A stretch of 55,632 nucleotides of DNA from CAZSHX01 sp964606895. GTDB taxonomy: Bacteria > Bacteroidota > Ignavibacteria > Kapaibacteriales > UBA2268. Below are positions 42,790 through 51,762 of the stretch, in pieces. The position numbers and the translations under genes were made by a program. The stretch covers positions 1 to 55,632 of the forward strand of contig CAZSHX010000025.1 in assembly GCA_964606895.1 (NCBI GenBank), given 5' to 3'. The notes below the pieces were generated by a model that saw only the letters and a list, made by a program, of their open reading frames with translations, made no database searches and was not told the DNA's origin. Every line of letters begins with the position of its first letter. Position 1 is the stretch's first letter.

Positions 42790-43695
42790 TTGAAAAACGC
42801 AAAAAATGATATAATAATCATATCCCACAACAATTCGGAATTGACTCTGAATTGTCTGGAATCTGTTTACCAATCTGATATTACAGCCGATTTGAATGTT
42901 ATTGTTGTTGATAATAAATCAACTGACGAAACTGAAAAAAAAATTCGCGAAAAATATCCTGAAGTGAAAATAATTTTGAATGAAGAAAATTTCGGTTATG
43001 CCAAAGCCGTAAATATAGGATTCAAAAATTCAAATTCGGAAATTGTTCTGGTTGCTAATAATGATTTGATTTTTCAGAAAGACACTATCGAAAAGTTAAT
43101 AAATTTTGTGAAATCAGATAACAAAATTGGATTAGCGGGAGGTCAGCAGTTTTTCCCTGATGGGAAAAGACAAAAAAGCTATGGCGACCTGCCGGGGATT
43201 AAACTTGCATTGAAAGACTTATTCTTTTGGGGTGCTTTTGCAAAGTTAATTGGAACAAATGATGAATCAATCAGGGAAGTTCCTTACGTTGACGGAGCAT
43301 TGATTGCAATCCGCAGGCAAGCATTTGTTGATTTGAAAGGATTTGATGAAGATTATTTTTTCTATACCGAAGAGGCTGACTTTTGCTTCAGACTTAAAAG
43401 AGCAGGCTGGAAAGTGATGTTCAATCCTGAAATTTCCTTCATTCATCTTCGTGGTGCCGCATCATCGGGTTCGCGATTCAGTGATGACAGCATCAGGCTA
43501 CTTGCTTCTACAAAGCTTTTATACAGCAAAAAACATCATTCAGAAGTTCAGTCTTTCCTCTGGTTTTATATTGAGAAAATCAATCTCTGCATTCGATTAG
43601 CACTTCTTAAAGTCTTTGGGATTTTTTCGAAAAATGATAAAGTTGAAGGTAAAACCGAATATTTTGCCAACATGCTAAAGTATTGGAAAAGATGA
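42790..43695 (+). CDS. Family 2 glycosyltransferase
   Basis: GT2 (rhamnosyltransferase-like), 301 aa. IIIISHNNSELTLNCLESV is the N-terminal nucleotide-binding strand, VIVVDNKSTDET the conserved aspartate region, NEENFGYAKAVNIG and VLVANNDLIF the metal-binding loop, and YTEEADFCFRLKRAGW the catalytic E-D motif. No ATG fits; TTG 42790 is the most upstream sensible start. It probably decorates a surface polysaccharide, the acceptor being unknown. Overlaps the next gene by ATGA. Confidence 0.88.
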   Translation: MKNAKNDIIIISHNNSELTLNCLESVYQSDITADLNVIVVDNKSTDETEKKIREKYPEVKIILNEENFGYAKAVNIGFKNSNSEIVLVANNDLIFQKDTIEKLINFVKSDNKIGLAGGQQFFPDGKRQKSYGDLPGIKLALKDLFFWGAFAKLIGTNDESIREVPYVDGALIAIRRQAFVDLKGFDEDYFFYTEEADFCFRLKRAGWKVMFNPEISFIHLRGAASSGSRFSDDSIRLLASTKLLYSKKHHSEVQSFLWFYIEKINLCIRLALLKVFGIFSKNDKVEGKTEYFANMLKYWKR

Positions 43696-44540
43696 ACACT
43701 AAAAATCAAACAAAGGGCGAACTGGCAATTGCCTACAGGATTTATCCGAAGGTTTCGAAAACTCCTCCGATATTTCATGATGATAAATACAAATTGTCGG
43801 AGTTATGCCTGAAGTCATTCAGGGAAGCATTGGGCGATTTGAAAATCAAAATGTGGGTTTTGCTCGATAATTGTCCAAACGAATACAAGGAACTTTTCAA
43901 ACGGCATTTTTCGGATGAAGAACTCGTATTTGTTGAACTGGCAGGAGTAGGGAATCAGGAGACTTTCAAAAGGCAGATGCAACTATTGAGCGAGCAGGAT
44001 TTTTCCGACAATATTTACTTTGCCGAGGATGATTATTTCTATCTGCCGAATACAATTTATGAGATGATCGAACTGATTAAAATGAATCCTATGGTGGATT
44101 TCGTTACTCCTTACGACCATCTTGATTACTACGAACATGAACTGCATGATTACAAAAGCGACATCATTATATCCGAGAAAAGGCACTGGCGTTCGGGTGC
44201 AACAACGTGCATGACATTTATGACCACAAAAACGAAACTAAAAAAATCGTGGAGTGTTTTTTGGTCTTACACGAAAAACAACTACGACACAAGCCTTTGG
44301 ATGACTTTGACAAAAACGAAGGTTTTGAATCCATTTGTTTTTATCCGTTTTCTTTTTGGAAATAAATATCTGGCAAAAATTTTTATTAAGGCTTGGCTCT
44401 ATACTCCAATGCAAAATATATTCGGGAAAAAGTGCCGTCTTTACGTACCTGTACCGACTTTAGCGACACATTTGGACAAAGAACATCTTGCTCCCGGAGT
44501 AAATTGGGAACAACAATTTATCAGGGTAAATGAAAAATAA
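43692..44540 (+). CDS. Glycosyltransferase-like protein, unassigned
   Basis: Protein of 282 aa from ATG 43692 (GGAAAAG upstream). AIAYRIYPKVSKTPP, then MWVLLDNCPNEY and IYFAEDDYFYLPNTIYEMI suggest a GT-A fold with an acidic metal-binding motif (AEDD). RSGATTCMTFMTTK and THLDKEHLAPGVNWEQQF are conserved-looking but I cannot place them. Coupled to the GT2 gene, so probably working in the same glycan pathway. Not a confident enzyme call. Confidence 0.68.
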   Translation: MNTKNQTKGELAIAYRIYPKVSKTPPIFHDDKYKLSELCLKSFREALGDLKIKMWVLLDNCPNEYKELFKRHFSDEELVFVELAGVGNQETFKRQMQLLSEQDFSDNIYFAEDDYFYLPNTIYEMIELIKMNPMVDFVTPYDHLDYYEHELHDYKSDIIISEKRHWRSGATTCMTFMTTKTKLKKSWSVFWSYTKNNYDTSLWMTLTKTKVLNPFVFIRFLFGNKYLAKIFIKAWLYTPMQNIFGKKCRLYVPVPTLATHLDKEHLAPGVNWEQQFIRVNEK

Positions 44541-44564
44541 TTTTTTACATTAAAAAGAAATTTG

Positions 44565-44572
44565 TAAATTTG
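44565..44572 (+). promoter_or_regulatory. TAnnTTTG promoter box for ferredoxin
   Basis: TAAATTTG, directly preceded by TTTG at 44561-44564, 58 bases before the ferredoxin ATG. Confidence 0.4.
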
Positions 44573-44630
44573 ATTTTTGTAGTCGTGAGAGATTACGACT
44601 TTAATTTTTTTGTTTAACGGAGGAATTTAT

Positions 44631-44819
44631 ATGTCATTGAAAATCACAGAAGAATGTATTAATTGCGGTGCATGCGAACCCGAATGCCCGACCAGTGCAA
44701 TTACAGAAGGTTCAGATATTTATGTTATTGACCCTGCAACTTGTGTTGAATGCGAAGGTCATTATGACGAACCACAGTGCGTCAAGGTTTGCCCTGTTGA
44801 CTGCTGTGTCCCTGCATAA
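44631..44819 (+). CDS. 2[4Fe-4S] ferredoxin
   Basis: Protein of 62 aa from ATG 44631 with GGAGGAAT upstream. First cluster motif CINCGACEPECP; second CVECEGHYDEPQCVKVCPVDCC, with an enlarged insertion between the second and third cysteines and an additional terminal cysteine. This is the Allochromatium/Azotobacter-type (Alvin) ferredoxin with low-potential clusters. Single gene, flanked by a terminator. Confidence 0.95.
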   Translation: MSLKITEECINCGACEPECPTSAITEGSDIYVIDPATCVECEGHYDEPQCVKVCPVDCCVPA

Positions 44820-44840
44820 TATATCTATATTGAAGTATAA

Positions 44841-44867
44841 AAAAAAGCCGCTCAAAGCGGCTTTTTT
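44841..44867. terminator. Intrinsic terminator after ferredoxin
   Basis: Perfect 12-bp stem AAAAAAGCCGCT/AGCGGCTTTTTT with a CAA loop, and T-run on the plus strand. It can act for both the ferredoxin and the convergent TPR gene. Confidence 0.95.
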
Positions 44868-44913
44868 TGTTAGAATGATGTGCTGATTGTAAATATCAGA
44901 GATTTTCAAATCA

Positions 44914-46512
44914 CTATTTTACTATCAATGATTCGATAGCCTTTTCAAATATTTTTTCATAATATCCGAACTGAACTTCAGGAGCCTGAAAATAGGCATA
45001 GAAAATCACATCAGTTTTAGCAAGGACAACTTCAATGATTTTCAAAGGATAATAATCCTGCTTCACCTGCAAACGGGTTTTATTCAAGGAGCCAATATAA
45101 TCGCCTCTTTTTATGGTTTTTTGGCTCATGATATCATATTTGAAGTATTCTTCTGAGTTCTTGGCAGTACTCCCTTTCCAAAAATCGAGAAGTGCAACAG
45201 GTTCTTTAACTTTGTAAAGTGAATCCATATTCTTTGTGATCGAAAGCTTAATGCCTACTGAGTAATTATCATAGGGTGAGGTCAGTCGGTCGAAAGTAAT
45301 AATAAGTTCATCGGAATTAGCATCATGAATTTCCTGAGTATGCCAGTTTTCGGGCATCAGCAAAGAAATCTGACCTGACCTTTCGGAATATGGAACGAAT
45401 TTCAAAGAATCAATTGGTTTAAACCTGCCTTCATTTCCGCTTAATTTATAGAGGAGTTTTCTGTCGGATTCGCCAAGCTGGCTTGTGACAACAGACCTAT
45501 GGAATAAAGCTTCGATATTAGCAGTATCTTTAGCAAGAATTTTTGTATAATTTTGATATGCCGCCATTAGATTTTTGAATTTTTTATAGGCATCTTTTTG
45601 TGTTCTGTAAACAGTGATTAATGAATCAATAATTATGATTCTGTTTGAAGAATCTAAAGTGATTTCAGAACTAATATTCTTTTTTGTGTCTTTTTTTGAT
45701 TTTTTGGGATTATTGAGTGATGATAAAAGTTGCTGATATTGATTGTTATTAATAATCGAGCTTAAGAAATGTTTATCTGACTGAGAAATTAAGTCAAAAG
45801 AAATTGCACGATTATTCAAAGATTCAGAATTCATTGTATCGCTTTGGAATGAAGTAGTATAATCATCAATTGCCATAGTGTATTTTTTCAGGCTATAATA
45901 TGAATTCCCCCGATTATAATAAATTTTGCCATTTTTCAAACCAAGTTTTATTGCTTTGGTGAAATCAGATATTGCTTCGTTGTATTTTTTGGTTTTATAA
46001 TATACCCTGCCTCTTTCAACAAAAACAGCAGGATTATTGCTGTCTAAACGAATCGCCTTGTCGAAATTTGTCAGGGCATTTTCAGGAAAAGCCAGACCTA
46101 AAAAGGCACTTCCGCGATTGATATAGGCTTCGGTAAAATTTGAATCGAGAGCTATCGCTTTGTTGAAATCAGTAAGGGCAGAGTCGAATCTGTCCATGTA
46201 ATTATATGACAAGCCTCTATTATTATAAGCATCAGCATATTTATCATCAAGCTCGATGACTTTTGAGAAATCCAAAACCGCAGTGTCAAACCTTGAAGAA
46301 TAAAGGTAAGCCAATCCGCGGTTGTAGAAGAAATGCTTATTTCTTCCGTTAATTTTTATTGCTTTGTTGAAATTTTCAATAGCTTTGTCATAATTACCTT
46401 GCTGTAAGGCAGTTTGACCTTTTGCATCCCAAATTTCTTCCTGCCCAAAAAGATTTGCTGAAAAAATAATCAGGAAAAAAACAATCCTGAAAAATGATAA
46501 ATGTACTTTCAT
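44914..46512 (-). CDS. Secreted TPR-repeat protein
   Basis: Protein of 532 aa from ATG 46512 (a TTG two codons upstream is less likely). Signal peptide about 1-23 (FFLIIFSANLFGQEE). At least seven TPRs from residue 25 to 260, of type 'AFYNRGLAYLYSSRFDTAVLDFSK'. After a hydrophilic segment, the last ~150 residues form an alpha/beta domain (ISLLMPENWHTQEIHD, VIFYAYFQAPE) without a family I recognise. Periplasmic or outer-membrane scaffold is inferred. Confidence 0.83.
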   Translation of the reverse strand: MKVHLSFFRIVFFLIIFSANLFGQEEIWDAKGQTALQQGNYDKAIENFNKAIKINGRNKHFFYNRGLAYLYSSRFDTAVLDFSKVIELDDKYADAYNNRGLSYNYMDRFDSALTDFNKAIALDSNFTEAYINRGSAFLGLAFPENALTNFDKAIRLDSNNPAVFVERGRVYYKTKKYNEAISDFTKAIKLGLKNGKIYYNRGNSYYSLKKYTMAIDDYTTSFQSDTMNSESLNNRAISFDLISQSDKHFLSSIINNNQYQQLLSSLNNPKKSKKDTKKNISSEITLDSSNRIIIIDSLITVYRTQKDAYKKFKNLMAAYQNYTKILAKDTANIEALFHRSVVTSQLGESDRKLLYKLSGNEGRFKPIDSLKFVPYSERSGQISLLMPENWHTQEIHDANSDELIITFDRLTSPYDNYSVGIKLSITKNMDSLYKVKEPVALLDFWKGSTAKNSEEYFKYDIMSQKTIKRGDYIGSLNKTRLQVKQDYYPLKIIEVVLAKTDVIFYAYFQAPEVQFGYYEKIFEKAIESLIVK

Positions 46513-46710
46513 AACCAAAATTCTTTCAAAATTTATTTATTATTTGATGACTAACGTATTTTAATTGTATTATTGCATCCTTGCAGAATGCGAAAATAAC
46601 GATATCGGGCTAATTGACAAAAAATCATCTCACTCAATTCAGAAAAATAAAAATTCCATCAAACATTAAAATATGAACAACTTCGTTTAGAGTTTCTTTT
46701 CATAGTAAAT

Positions 46711-46741
46711 TTTGAAAGAATTTTTACCTTTCGTATATTTG
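46711..46741 (+). promoter_or_regulatory. Promoter for the yceD-fab cluster
   Basis: TTTG (46711-46714), a 19-base spacer and TATATTTG (46734-46741) match the Bacteroidota sigma factor consensus TTTG-N(17-23)-TAnnTTTG, 29 bases before the first gene. This is the best promoter match in the window. Confidence 0.75.
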
Positions 46742-46770
46742 TAAGATTTATTACTGAGCATTTTAGAAAA

Positions 46771-47310
46771 ATGTTAAAAATATTTATTCAGGGTTTAAAA
46801 GACGGTCTTTATGACGTTGATATTTCATCACCCGTAGATGAAATCCCTGGCATGAGTGAAGAGTACTTTGGGGATGTGACATTTAGCGGGGAAATGAGAA
46901 TTTTAGGGAAAAGATATACCGTATCGGGCAATGCTGTTTGCAAAGCCAAAATGGTTTGCGATATTTCCTTGATTGATTTTGAAGATGTGATAACTGTCGA
47001 ATTCAAAAATTCTTATTTGGCTCTTGAAAGTATGACATCCCATAAAATAGATAAGGGAGATACCGATATACATGAATACTTCATCAAAGATGATGAAAAA
47101 TTCATTAATATATCTGAAGAAGTTCGCGAAGAACTTTTTGTGAATTTGCCGATGAAAAGAATTGCCCCTGAATTCAGGGATAAAAGTTTTGAAGATATTC
47201 ATCCTGAATTATCAGTCGGGAAAGTTACTTCAAAGAAGAAAAAGCTTGTTGATGAAGACATTGACGACCGTTGGGGTCCTTTGAAATCATTGAAATTTAA
47301 ACGAAATTAA
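46771..47310 (+). CDS. yceD: YceD/DUF177 family protein
   Basis: Protein of 179 aa of the DUF177 family, which in most bacteria precedes rpmF and is linked to rRNA processing. The core (SGNAVCKAKMVCDISLIDFEDVITVEF) holds the usual cysteine pair, here C-x5-C. A C-terminal acidic/proline segment ends VDEDIDDRWGPLKSLK, the typical 'DPRWAAL' ending. It heads the lipid cluster, whose promoter is just upstream. Confidence 0.88.
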   Translation: MLKIFIQGLKDGLYDVDISSPVDEIPGMSEEYFGDVTFSGEMRILGKRYTVSGNAVCKAKMVCDISLIDFEDVITVEFKNSYLALESMTSHKIDKGDTDIHEYFIKDDEKFINISEEVREELFVNLPMKRIAPEFRDKSFEDIHPELSVGKVTSKKKKLVDEDIDDRWGPLKSLKFKRN

Positions 47311-47344
47311 GATTTTTTATAATTTTTTTATTTTAGGTGAAGAA

Positions 47345-47521
47345 ATGCCGAATCCAAAAAGAAGACATTCGAAACAAAGAAGAGACAAAAGACGTACTCA
47401 TTACAAAGCAGTTGCCGCGGCTGTATCAAGCTGTCCTCAGTGCGGAGCAGTTAAAATGCCGCACAGAGCTTGTCCCGATTGCGGATATTACAATGGTCGA
47501 AAAGTTTTAGCAATAGCTTAA
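47345..47521 (+). CDS. rpmF: 50S ribosomal protein L32
   Basis: Small ribosomal protein of 58 aa. It begins MPNPKRRHSKQRRDKRRTHY, and has the zinc ribbon CPQC and CPDC separated by 14 residues, so it is the zinc-binding (C+) form. ATG 47345 lies 34 bases after yceD, with AGGTGA upstream, and TAA 47519-47521 closes it. The yceD-rpmF-plsX order is widespread. Confidence 0.97.
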   Translation: MPNPKRRHSKQRRDKRRTHYKAVAAAVSSCPQCGAVKMPHRACPDCGYYNGRKVLAIA

Positions 47522-47603
47522 CTCTGACGTTATCTTCTTGTTGAAAATCTGACTGCACAGGGAAATTATTATTTATAATATTTTGAATATTTGAATCAAA
47601 AAA

Positions 47604-48644
47604 ATGTCCGTTCACGATAACAAAACATATAAAGTGGCTCTTGATGCTATGGGAGGGGATTTTGCCCCAACCAATGAGATTCAGGGAGCTATTCTTGCTT
47701 TTGACGAGAAAGATGTTTCGGGCAATCTTGAAATTGTTTTCGTTGGTATTGAGAGTAAAATCCAAGCTATACTTGACGGACTTGACAAAAAGAATCTGAA
47801 ATATTCTATTGTTCATGCTGATGAAGTAATCACTATGGACGATGACCCGACAGCCGCAATTAAAAAGAAGAAAAATTCTTCTCTTTACATAGGTCTGGAA
47901 ATGCTGGCAAACCGTTCAGTGGATGCATTTATTTCAGCCTGCAACACAGGTGCGATGCTATCTACTGCAACAGTTTTACTGGGCAGAATCAAAGGAGTCA
48001 GCAGACCTACAATCGGCTCATTTTTCCCTTCGCAAACAGAAAATCTGACGTTTGTTCTTGATGTCGGAGCAAATGTTGATGTTAAGGCAAGGTATCTGTT
48101 TGAGTTTGCCGTGATGGGAAGTATTTATTTAAACCAAATGGCAGGTATTCAGAATCCAAGAGTCGGGCTGATGAATATTGGCGAAGAAGAATCCAAAGGT
48201 TCCGAGATTTTACAACAAACTTATCAAATGCTCAAACAGAGCAATCTGAACTTTGTTGGAAATGTTGAAGGCAGAGACATACTCAACGGTTCCTGCGATG
48301 TCGTTATATGTGACGGTTTCACAGGGAACGTGGTTTTGAAGTTTGCCGAAAGTGTTTATGGATTAATCAAATCCAAGATTAAAGATTATTCAAAAGCAGG
48401 GTTGAAAAATAAATTCATGCTTATGCTCTCCGCTCCGGTCTTTAAAAAGATTTTTAAGGATTTTGACTATCAAAGTTACGGAGGAGTTCCGATTCTCGGT
48501 GTCAATGGAGTAGCTATTGTCGGGCATGGCAAATCAACACCCCGTGCTGTTAAAAATATGATTATTAAAGCTTTGGAGCAGGTTCGGAAAGATGTTAATT
48601 CGAAAATCGAAAATGCTCTGAATTCAAATGATATTACTAATTAA
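47604..48644 (+). CDS. plsX: Phosphate acyltransferase PlsX
   Basis: Makes acyl-phosphate from acyl-ACP for phospholipid synthesis; 346 aa. Signature DAMGGDFAPTNEI near the N-terminus, AFISACNTGAMLST, ALGR-like region, LNIGEEESKGSEI, NFVGNVEGRDIL, CDVVICDGFTGNVVLKFAE and YGGVPILGVNGVAIVGHGKS. Normal length. It stands between rpmF and fabH. Confidence 0.97.
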   Translation: MSVHDNKTYKVALDAMGGDFAPTNEIQGAILAFDEKDVSGNLEIVFVGIESKIQAILDGLDKKNLKYSIVHADEVITMDDDPTAAIKKKKNSSLYIGLEMLANRSVDAFISACNTGAMLSTATVLLGRIKGVSRPTIGSFFPSQTENLTFVLDVGANVDVKARYLFEFAVMGSIYLNQMAGIQNPRVGLMNIGEEESKGSEILQQTYQMLKQSNLNFVGNVEGRDILNGSCDVVICDGFTGNVVLKFAESVYGLIKSKIKDYSKAGLKNKFMLMLSAPVFKKIFKDFDYQSYGGVPILGVNGVAIVGHGKSTPRAVKNMIIKALEQVRKDVNSKIENALNSNDITN

Positions 48645-48659
48645 TTGAGTTAGGAAATT

Positions 48660-49643
48660 ATGCCTGCAACTATTACATCGGTCGCACATTATGCACCCCC
48701 TGATATTTATGATAATCAATACTTTGCGAATTACCTCGATACAACTAACGAATGGATTATGGAGAGAACAGGTATCTCCGAAAGAAGAATCCTGAAAACG
48801 GGCGGTATATCTGAAATGATTGTACCTGCCGCCAAAGAATGTATGGAAAAAAGAGGTATTGGACCCGAAGATATTGATTTGGTTATTGTTACCACCGTTA
48901 CAGCTGACCACATGTATCCTTCAACTGCCGCACTTGTTCAGCACAAACTCGGACTAAAAAAATGCTGGGGATTCGATTTATCTGCCGCTTGTTCCGGATT
49001 TTTGTTCGGTGTGGTTACAGCGGCAAAAATTGTTGAATCGGGCGGAGCAAAAAGAATTTTATTATGCGGCTCGGATAAAATGAGTGCTATAACAAATTAT
49101 CAAGACCGTACGCAAGCCATACTTTTTGGTGATGCCGCCGGTGTCGTGATTGTTGAAATGTCTGATGATCCAAATTACGGTATTCTTGACAATATTGTTC
49201 AGATTGACGGAGCCGGAGCTCCTTACCTTTACCAAATGGCAGGAGGCAGTTTTAAACCTGCATCTCATGAGACTGTTGACAAAGGCGAGCACTATCTTTA
49301 TCAGGACGGACAAGCCGTTTTCAAAGCCGCTGTAAAAGGAATGGCAGATGTATCTGCAGAAATTATGGAAAAAAATAATTTGAAATCTGAAGATGTTGCA
49401 TGGCTTGTTCCTCATCAGGCTAATCTCAGGATTATTGCCGCAACTGCACGCAGAATGGGTGTTTCCATGGATAAAGTTATGATTAACATCCAAAAATACG
49501 GTAATACTACTTCGGCAACTATTCCAATGTGTTTGTCTGAATGGCAGGCAGAAGGAAAGCTTAAAAAAGGCGACAATATTGTTCTTGCAAGCTTTGGTGC
49601 CGGCTACACGTGGGGAGCAGTTTATATCAAATGGGGCTATTAA
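48660..49643 (+). CDS. fabH: 3-oxoacyl-ACP synthase III
   Basis: Initiates fatty-acid synthesis by condensing acetyl- (or branched) CoA with malonyl-ACP; 327 aa. Catalytic C111 in DLSAACSGFLFG, histidine in VPHQANLRI and asparagine in KYGNTTSATIP form the Cys-His-Asn triad. NEWIMERTGISERR is the CoA-binding N-terminal block. It begins 15 bases after plsX and ends 4 bases before fabD. Confidence 0.97.
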   Translation: MPATITSVAHYAPPDIYDNQYFANYLDTTNEWIMERTGISERRILKTGGISEMIVPAAKECMEKRGIGPEDIDLVIVTTVTADHMYPSTAALVQHKLGLKKCWGFDLSAACSGFLFGVVTAAKIVESGGAKRILLCGSDKMSAITNYQDRTQAILFGDAAGVVIVEMSDDPNYGILDNIVQIDGAGAPYLYQMAGGSFKPASHETVDKGEHYLYQDGQAVFKAAVKGMADVSAEIMEKNNLKSEDVAWLVPHQANLRIIAATARRMGVSMDKVMINIQKYGNTTSATIPMCLSEWQAEGKLKKGDNIVLASFGAGYTWGAVYIKWGY

Positions 49644-49647
49644 TCAG

Positions 49648-50574
49648 ATGAATACAGCATTATTATTTTCAGGTCAGGGTTCTCAGTATGTGGGAATGCT
49701 TAAGGATGTTTCCGAAAGGTATCCTTTGGCGAATGAACTTATCAAAAAAGCAGACGATTTGCTCGGATTTGGTCTCAGTTATATCTGCTTCGAAGGTCCG
49801 GCTGAAACTCTTAAAGAAACAAGATACACACAGCCTGCTTTGTTTTTGCACAGCGCTGTTCTGACTTACCTTGTTCAGGAAAAAGTCAAAGCTGACGCTG
49901 TTGCCGGTCATTCAGTAGGCGAATATGCCGCACTTTATGCCGCCGGAGTTTTGTCTTTTGAAGATGCTTTGAAGCTTGTGGCTTTTCGTGGTGAACTGAT
50001 GTTCAAAGCCGGAGAAGTTACTCCCGGAACTATGTTTGCAGTGATAAATCTTGCTGACGAAAAAGCTGAAGAGCTTTGCGAGAAGCTGACAGCCGAAGGT
50101 GATGGCAACGTTATTGTTCCGGCTAATTACAATTGTCCCGGACAATTGGTTGTTTCGGGCTCTGCTCAGTATTTGAGAGACAACAGCAGTAAGTTCAAGG
50201 AAGCAGGAGCAAGAATGGTTATGGAATTGCCCGTGAGCGGTGCTTTCCACTCTCCATTGATGCAACCTGCTAAAGAAGAGCTTGCAAAGAAAATTATGGA
50301 AATTGAGTTTAAGGATGCGGCAGTACCTGTTTATTCCAATGTATATGCCAAACCTATAACCAAGGCAGATGAGATTCGCTCAGCTTTGATTATGCAGTTG
50401 ATGTCACCTGTGAAGTGGACTCAGTCGCTGATTGAAATGAATAATAACGGAATTTCAAAATTTATTGAGGTCGGTCCCGGCACAGTTCTTCAGGGTTTAG
50501 TTAAAAGAACTCTAAAGGATATTGAGGTTTCAGGGATTGATAAAGCAGATGATGTTGAAAAATTTCTCCAATAA
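49648..50574 (+). CDS. fabD: Malonyl-CoA:ACP transacylase
   Basis: Loads malonate onto ACP, 308 aa from ATG 49648 (the frame extends upstream but overlaps fabH). LLFSGQGSQYVGM, nucleophile S89 in VAGHSVGEYAALYAAG, histidine in VSGAFHSPLMQPA and the C-terminal FIEVGPGTVLQGLVKR all match FabD. Conserved arginine in LVAFRGELM. Confidence 0.97.
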   Translation: MNTALLFSGQGSQYVGMLKDVSERYPLANELIKKADDLLGFGLSYICFEGPAETLKETRYTQPALFLHSAVLTYLVQEKVKADAVAGHSVGEYAALYAAGVLSFEDALKLVAFRGELMFKAGEVTPGTMFAVINLADEKAEELCEKLTAEGDGNVIVPANYNCPGQLVVSGSAQYLRDNSSKFKEAGARMVMELPVSGAFHSPLMQPAKEELAKKIMEIEFKDAAVPVYSNVYAKPITKADEIRSALIMQLMSPVKWTQSLIEMNNNGISKFIEVGPGTVLQGLVKRTLKDIEVSGIDKADDVEKFLQ

Positions 50575-50590
50575 AATATCATTTTTTTAA

Positions 50591-50598
50591 TATATTTG
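50591..50598 (+). promoter_or_regulatory. Possible internal promoter box before fabG
   Basis: TATATTTG, 29 bases before the fabG ATG in a 53-base gap, matches TAnnTTTG at the same distance as the yceD promoter, but without a TTTG partner at the usual spacing. Confidence 0.45.
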
Positions 50599-50627
50599 TT
50601 TTTTTTTACATTGACGAAATTTTAATT

Positions 50628-51371
50628 ATGAATACATTAAACGGACAAGTTGCGATTGTAACCGGAGGTTGCAGAGGTATCGGAAAGGCAATTGTTGAGC
50701 GTTTAGCCCATGAAGGTGCAAGAGTTTTTGCTCTTGACTTCAAGGTTCCTGATGATGGCGAAGTATTTATTGAAGATGATTCTATCAAGGATTTAGTTAG
50801 TTTCTTCCAAATAGATGTTTCAAACGAAGAATCGGTTAATAAAGGATTTGAGCATGTTGTTCAAACAGCCGGAAGAATTGACATTTTAGTCAATAATGCC
50901 GGAATAACCAGAGACAACCTGATGCTCAGGATGTCCTCATCAGATTGGGACGCAGTTCTCACAACAAATTTAAAAGGAGCATTTCTTTGCTCCAAAGCTG
51001 TTGCCAGAACTATGATGTCGCAAAGGAACGGACGAATTATTAATATCAGTTCAATTGTCGGAGTTACCGGCAATGCAGGACAGGCTAATTATTCTGCTTC
51101 CAAAGCAGGTATGATTGGCTTGACAAAATCTTTAGCTCAGGAATTCGCATCAAGAAACATTCTGGTTAATGCAATTGCACCCGGATATGTGATTACGCCG
51201 ATGACCGAAAAGCTGACTGACGAGCAAAGGCAGGCTTTCTTACAGCATATTCCTCTGAAAAGAGGAGCTGAAGCAAAAGATATTGCCAATGCAGTATATT
51301 TCTTTTCTTCTCCCGATTCAAGCTATATAACCGGACAGGTTTTGCTTGTTGACGGCGGATTATCTATGTAA
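50628..51371 (+). CDS. fabG: 3-oxoacyl-ACP reductase
   Basis: NADPH-dependent short-chain reductase, 247 aa. Cofactor motif TGGCRGIGKAI (TGxxxGIG), NNAGITRDNLMLRMS, catalytic serine in NISSIVG, and Y-x3-K in ANYSASKAGMIGLTK. The C-terminal LLVDGGLSM fits FabG. A candidate internal promoter lies upstream, so it may be partly independent of fabD. Confidence 0.96.
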   Translation: MNTLNGQVAIVTGGCRGIGKAIVERLAHEGARVFALDFKVPDDGEVFIEDDSIKDLVSFFQIDVSNEESVNKGFEHVVQTAGRIDILVNNAGITRDNLMLRMSSSDWDAVLTTNLKGAFLCSKAVARTMMSQRNGRIINISSIVGVTGNAGQANYSASKAGMIGLTKSLAQEFASRNILVNAIAPGYVITPMTEKLTDEQRQAFLQHIPLKRGAEAKDIANAVYFFSSPDSSYITGQVLLVDGGLSM

Positions 51372-51421
51372 ATTATTTTTTTTATATTTTTATATGTTTC
51401 ACAATAAATAATGGAGTAATG

Positions 51422-51655
51422 ATGGCTGACGTAAAACAAAAAGTAACCGAAATTATCGTCAAAAAATTAGGTGTAGAAGAATCACAAGTAACTATTGACG
51501 CTAACTTCACAAAAGATTTGGGTGCAGATTCATTAGATACAGTAGAACTAATTATGGAATTCGAAAAAGAATTCAACCTGACAATCGAAGACAGCGAAGC
51601 AGAAAAAATTCTCTCCGTTGGCGACGTTGTAAGTTATCTCGAATCAAAATTATAA
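51422..51655 (+). CDS. acpP: Acyl carrier protein
   Basis: Protein of 77 aa. The 4'-phosphopantetheine serine is S37 in LGADSLDTVELIMEFE. ATG 51422 is chosen over the adjacent ATG 51419 because GGAG at 51413 is at good distance from it. Acidic, helical, family-typical. A hairpin follows before fabF. Confidence 0.97.
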   Translation: MADVKQKVTEIIVKKLGVEESQVTIDANFTKDLGADSLDTVELIMEFEKEFNLTIEDSEAEKILSVGDVVSYLESKL

Positions 51656-51687
51656 GATTTTTTTTTTGATTCTTTGTCTCTAATTGT

Positions 51688-51714
51688 TAAACTGCCACCA
51701 AAACCGGCAGTTTA
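51688..51714 (+). terminator. Attenuator-like terminator between acpP and fabF
   Basis: Perfect 9-bp stem TAAACTGCC (51688-51696)/GGCAGTTTA (51706-51714) followed by GCATTTTTAT. It could release most transcripts after acpP and keep ACP expression above that of fabF; readthrough or a separate promoter must feed fabF. Confidence 0.8.
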
Positions 51715-51762
51715 GCATTTTTATATCAATTGCAGATTTATCCAAATATATAACGAGAAATT

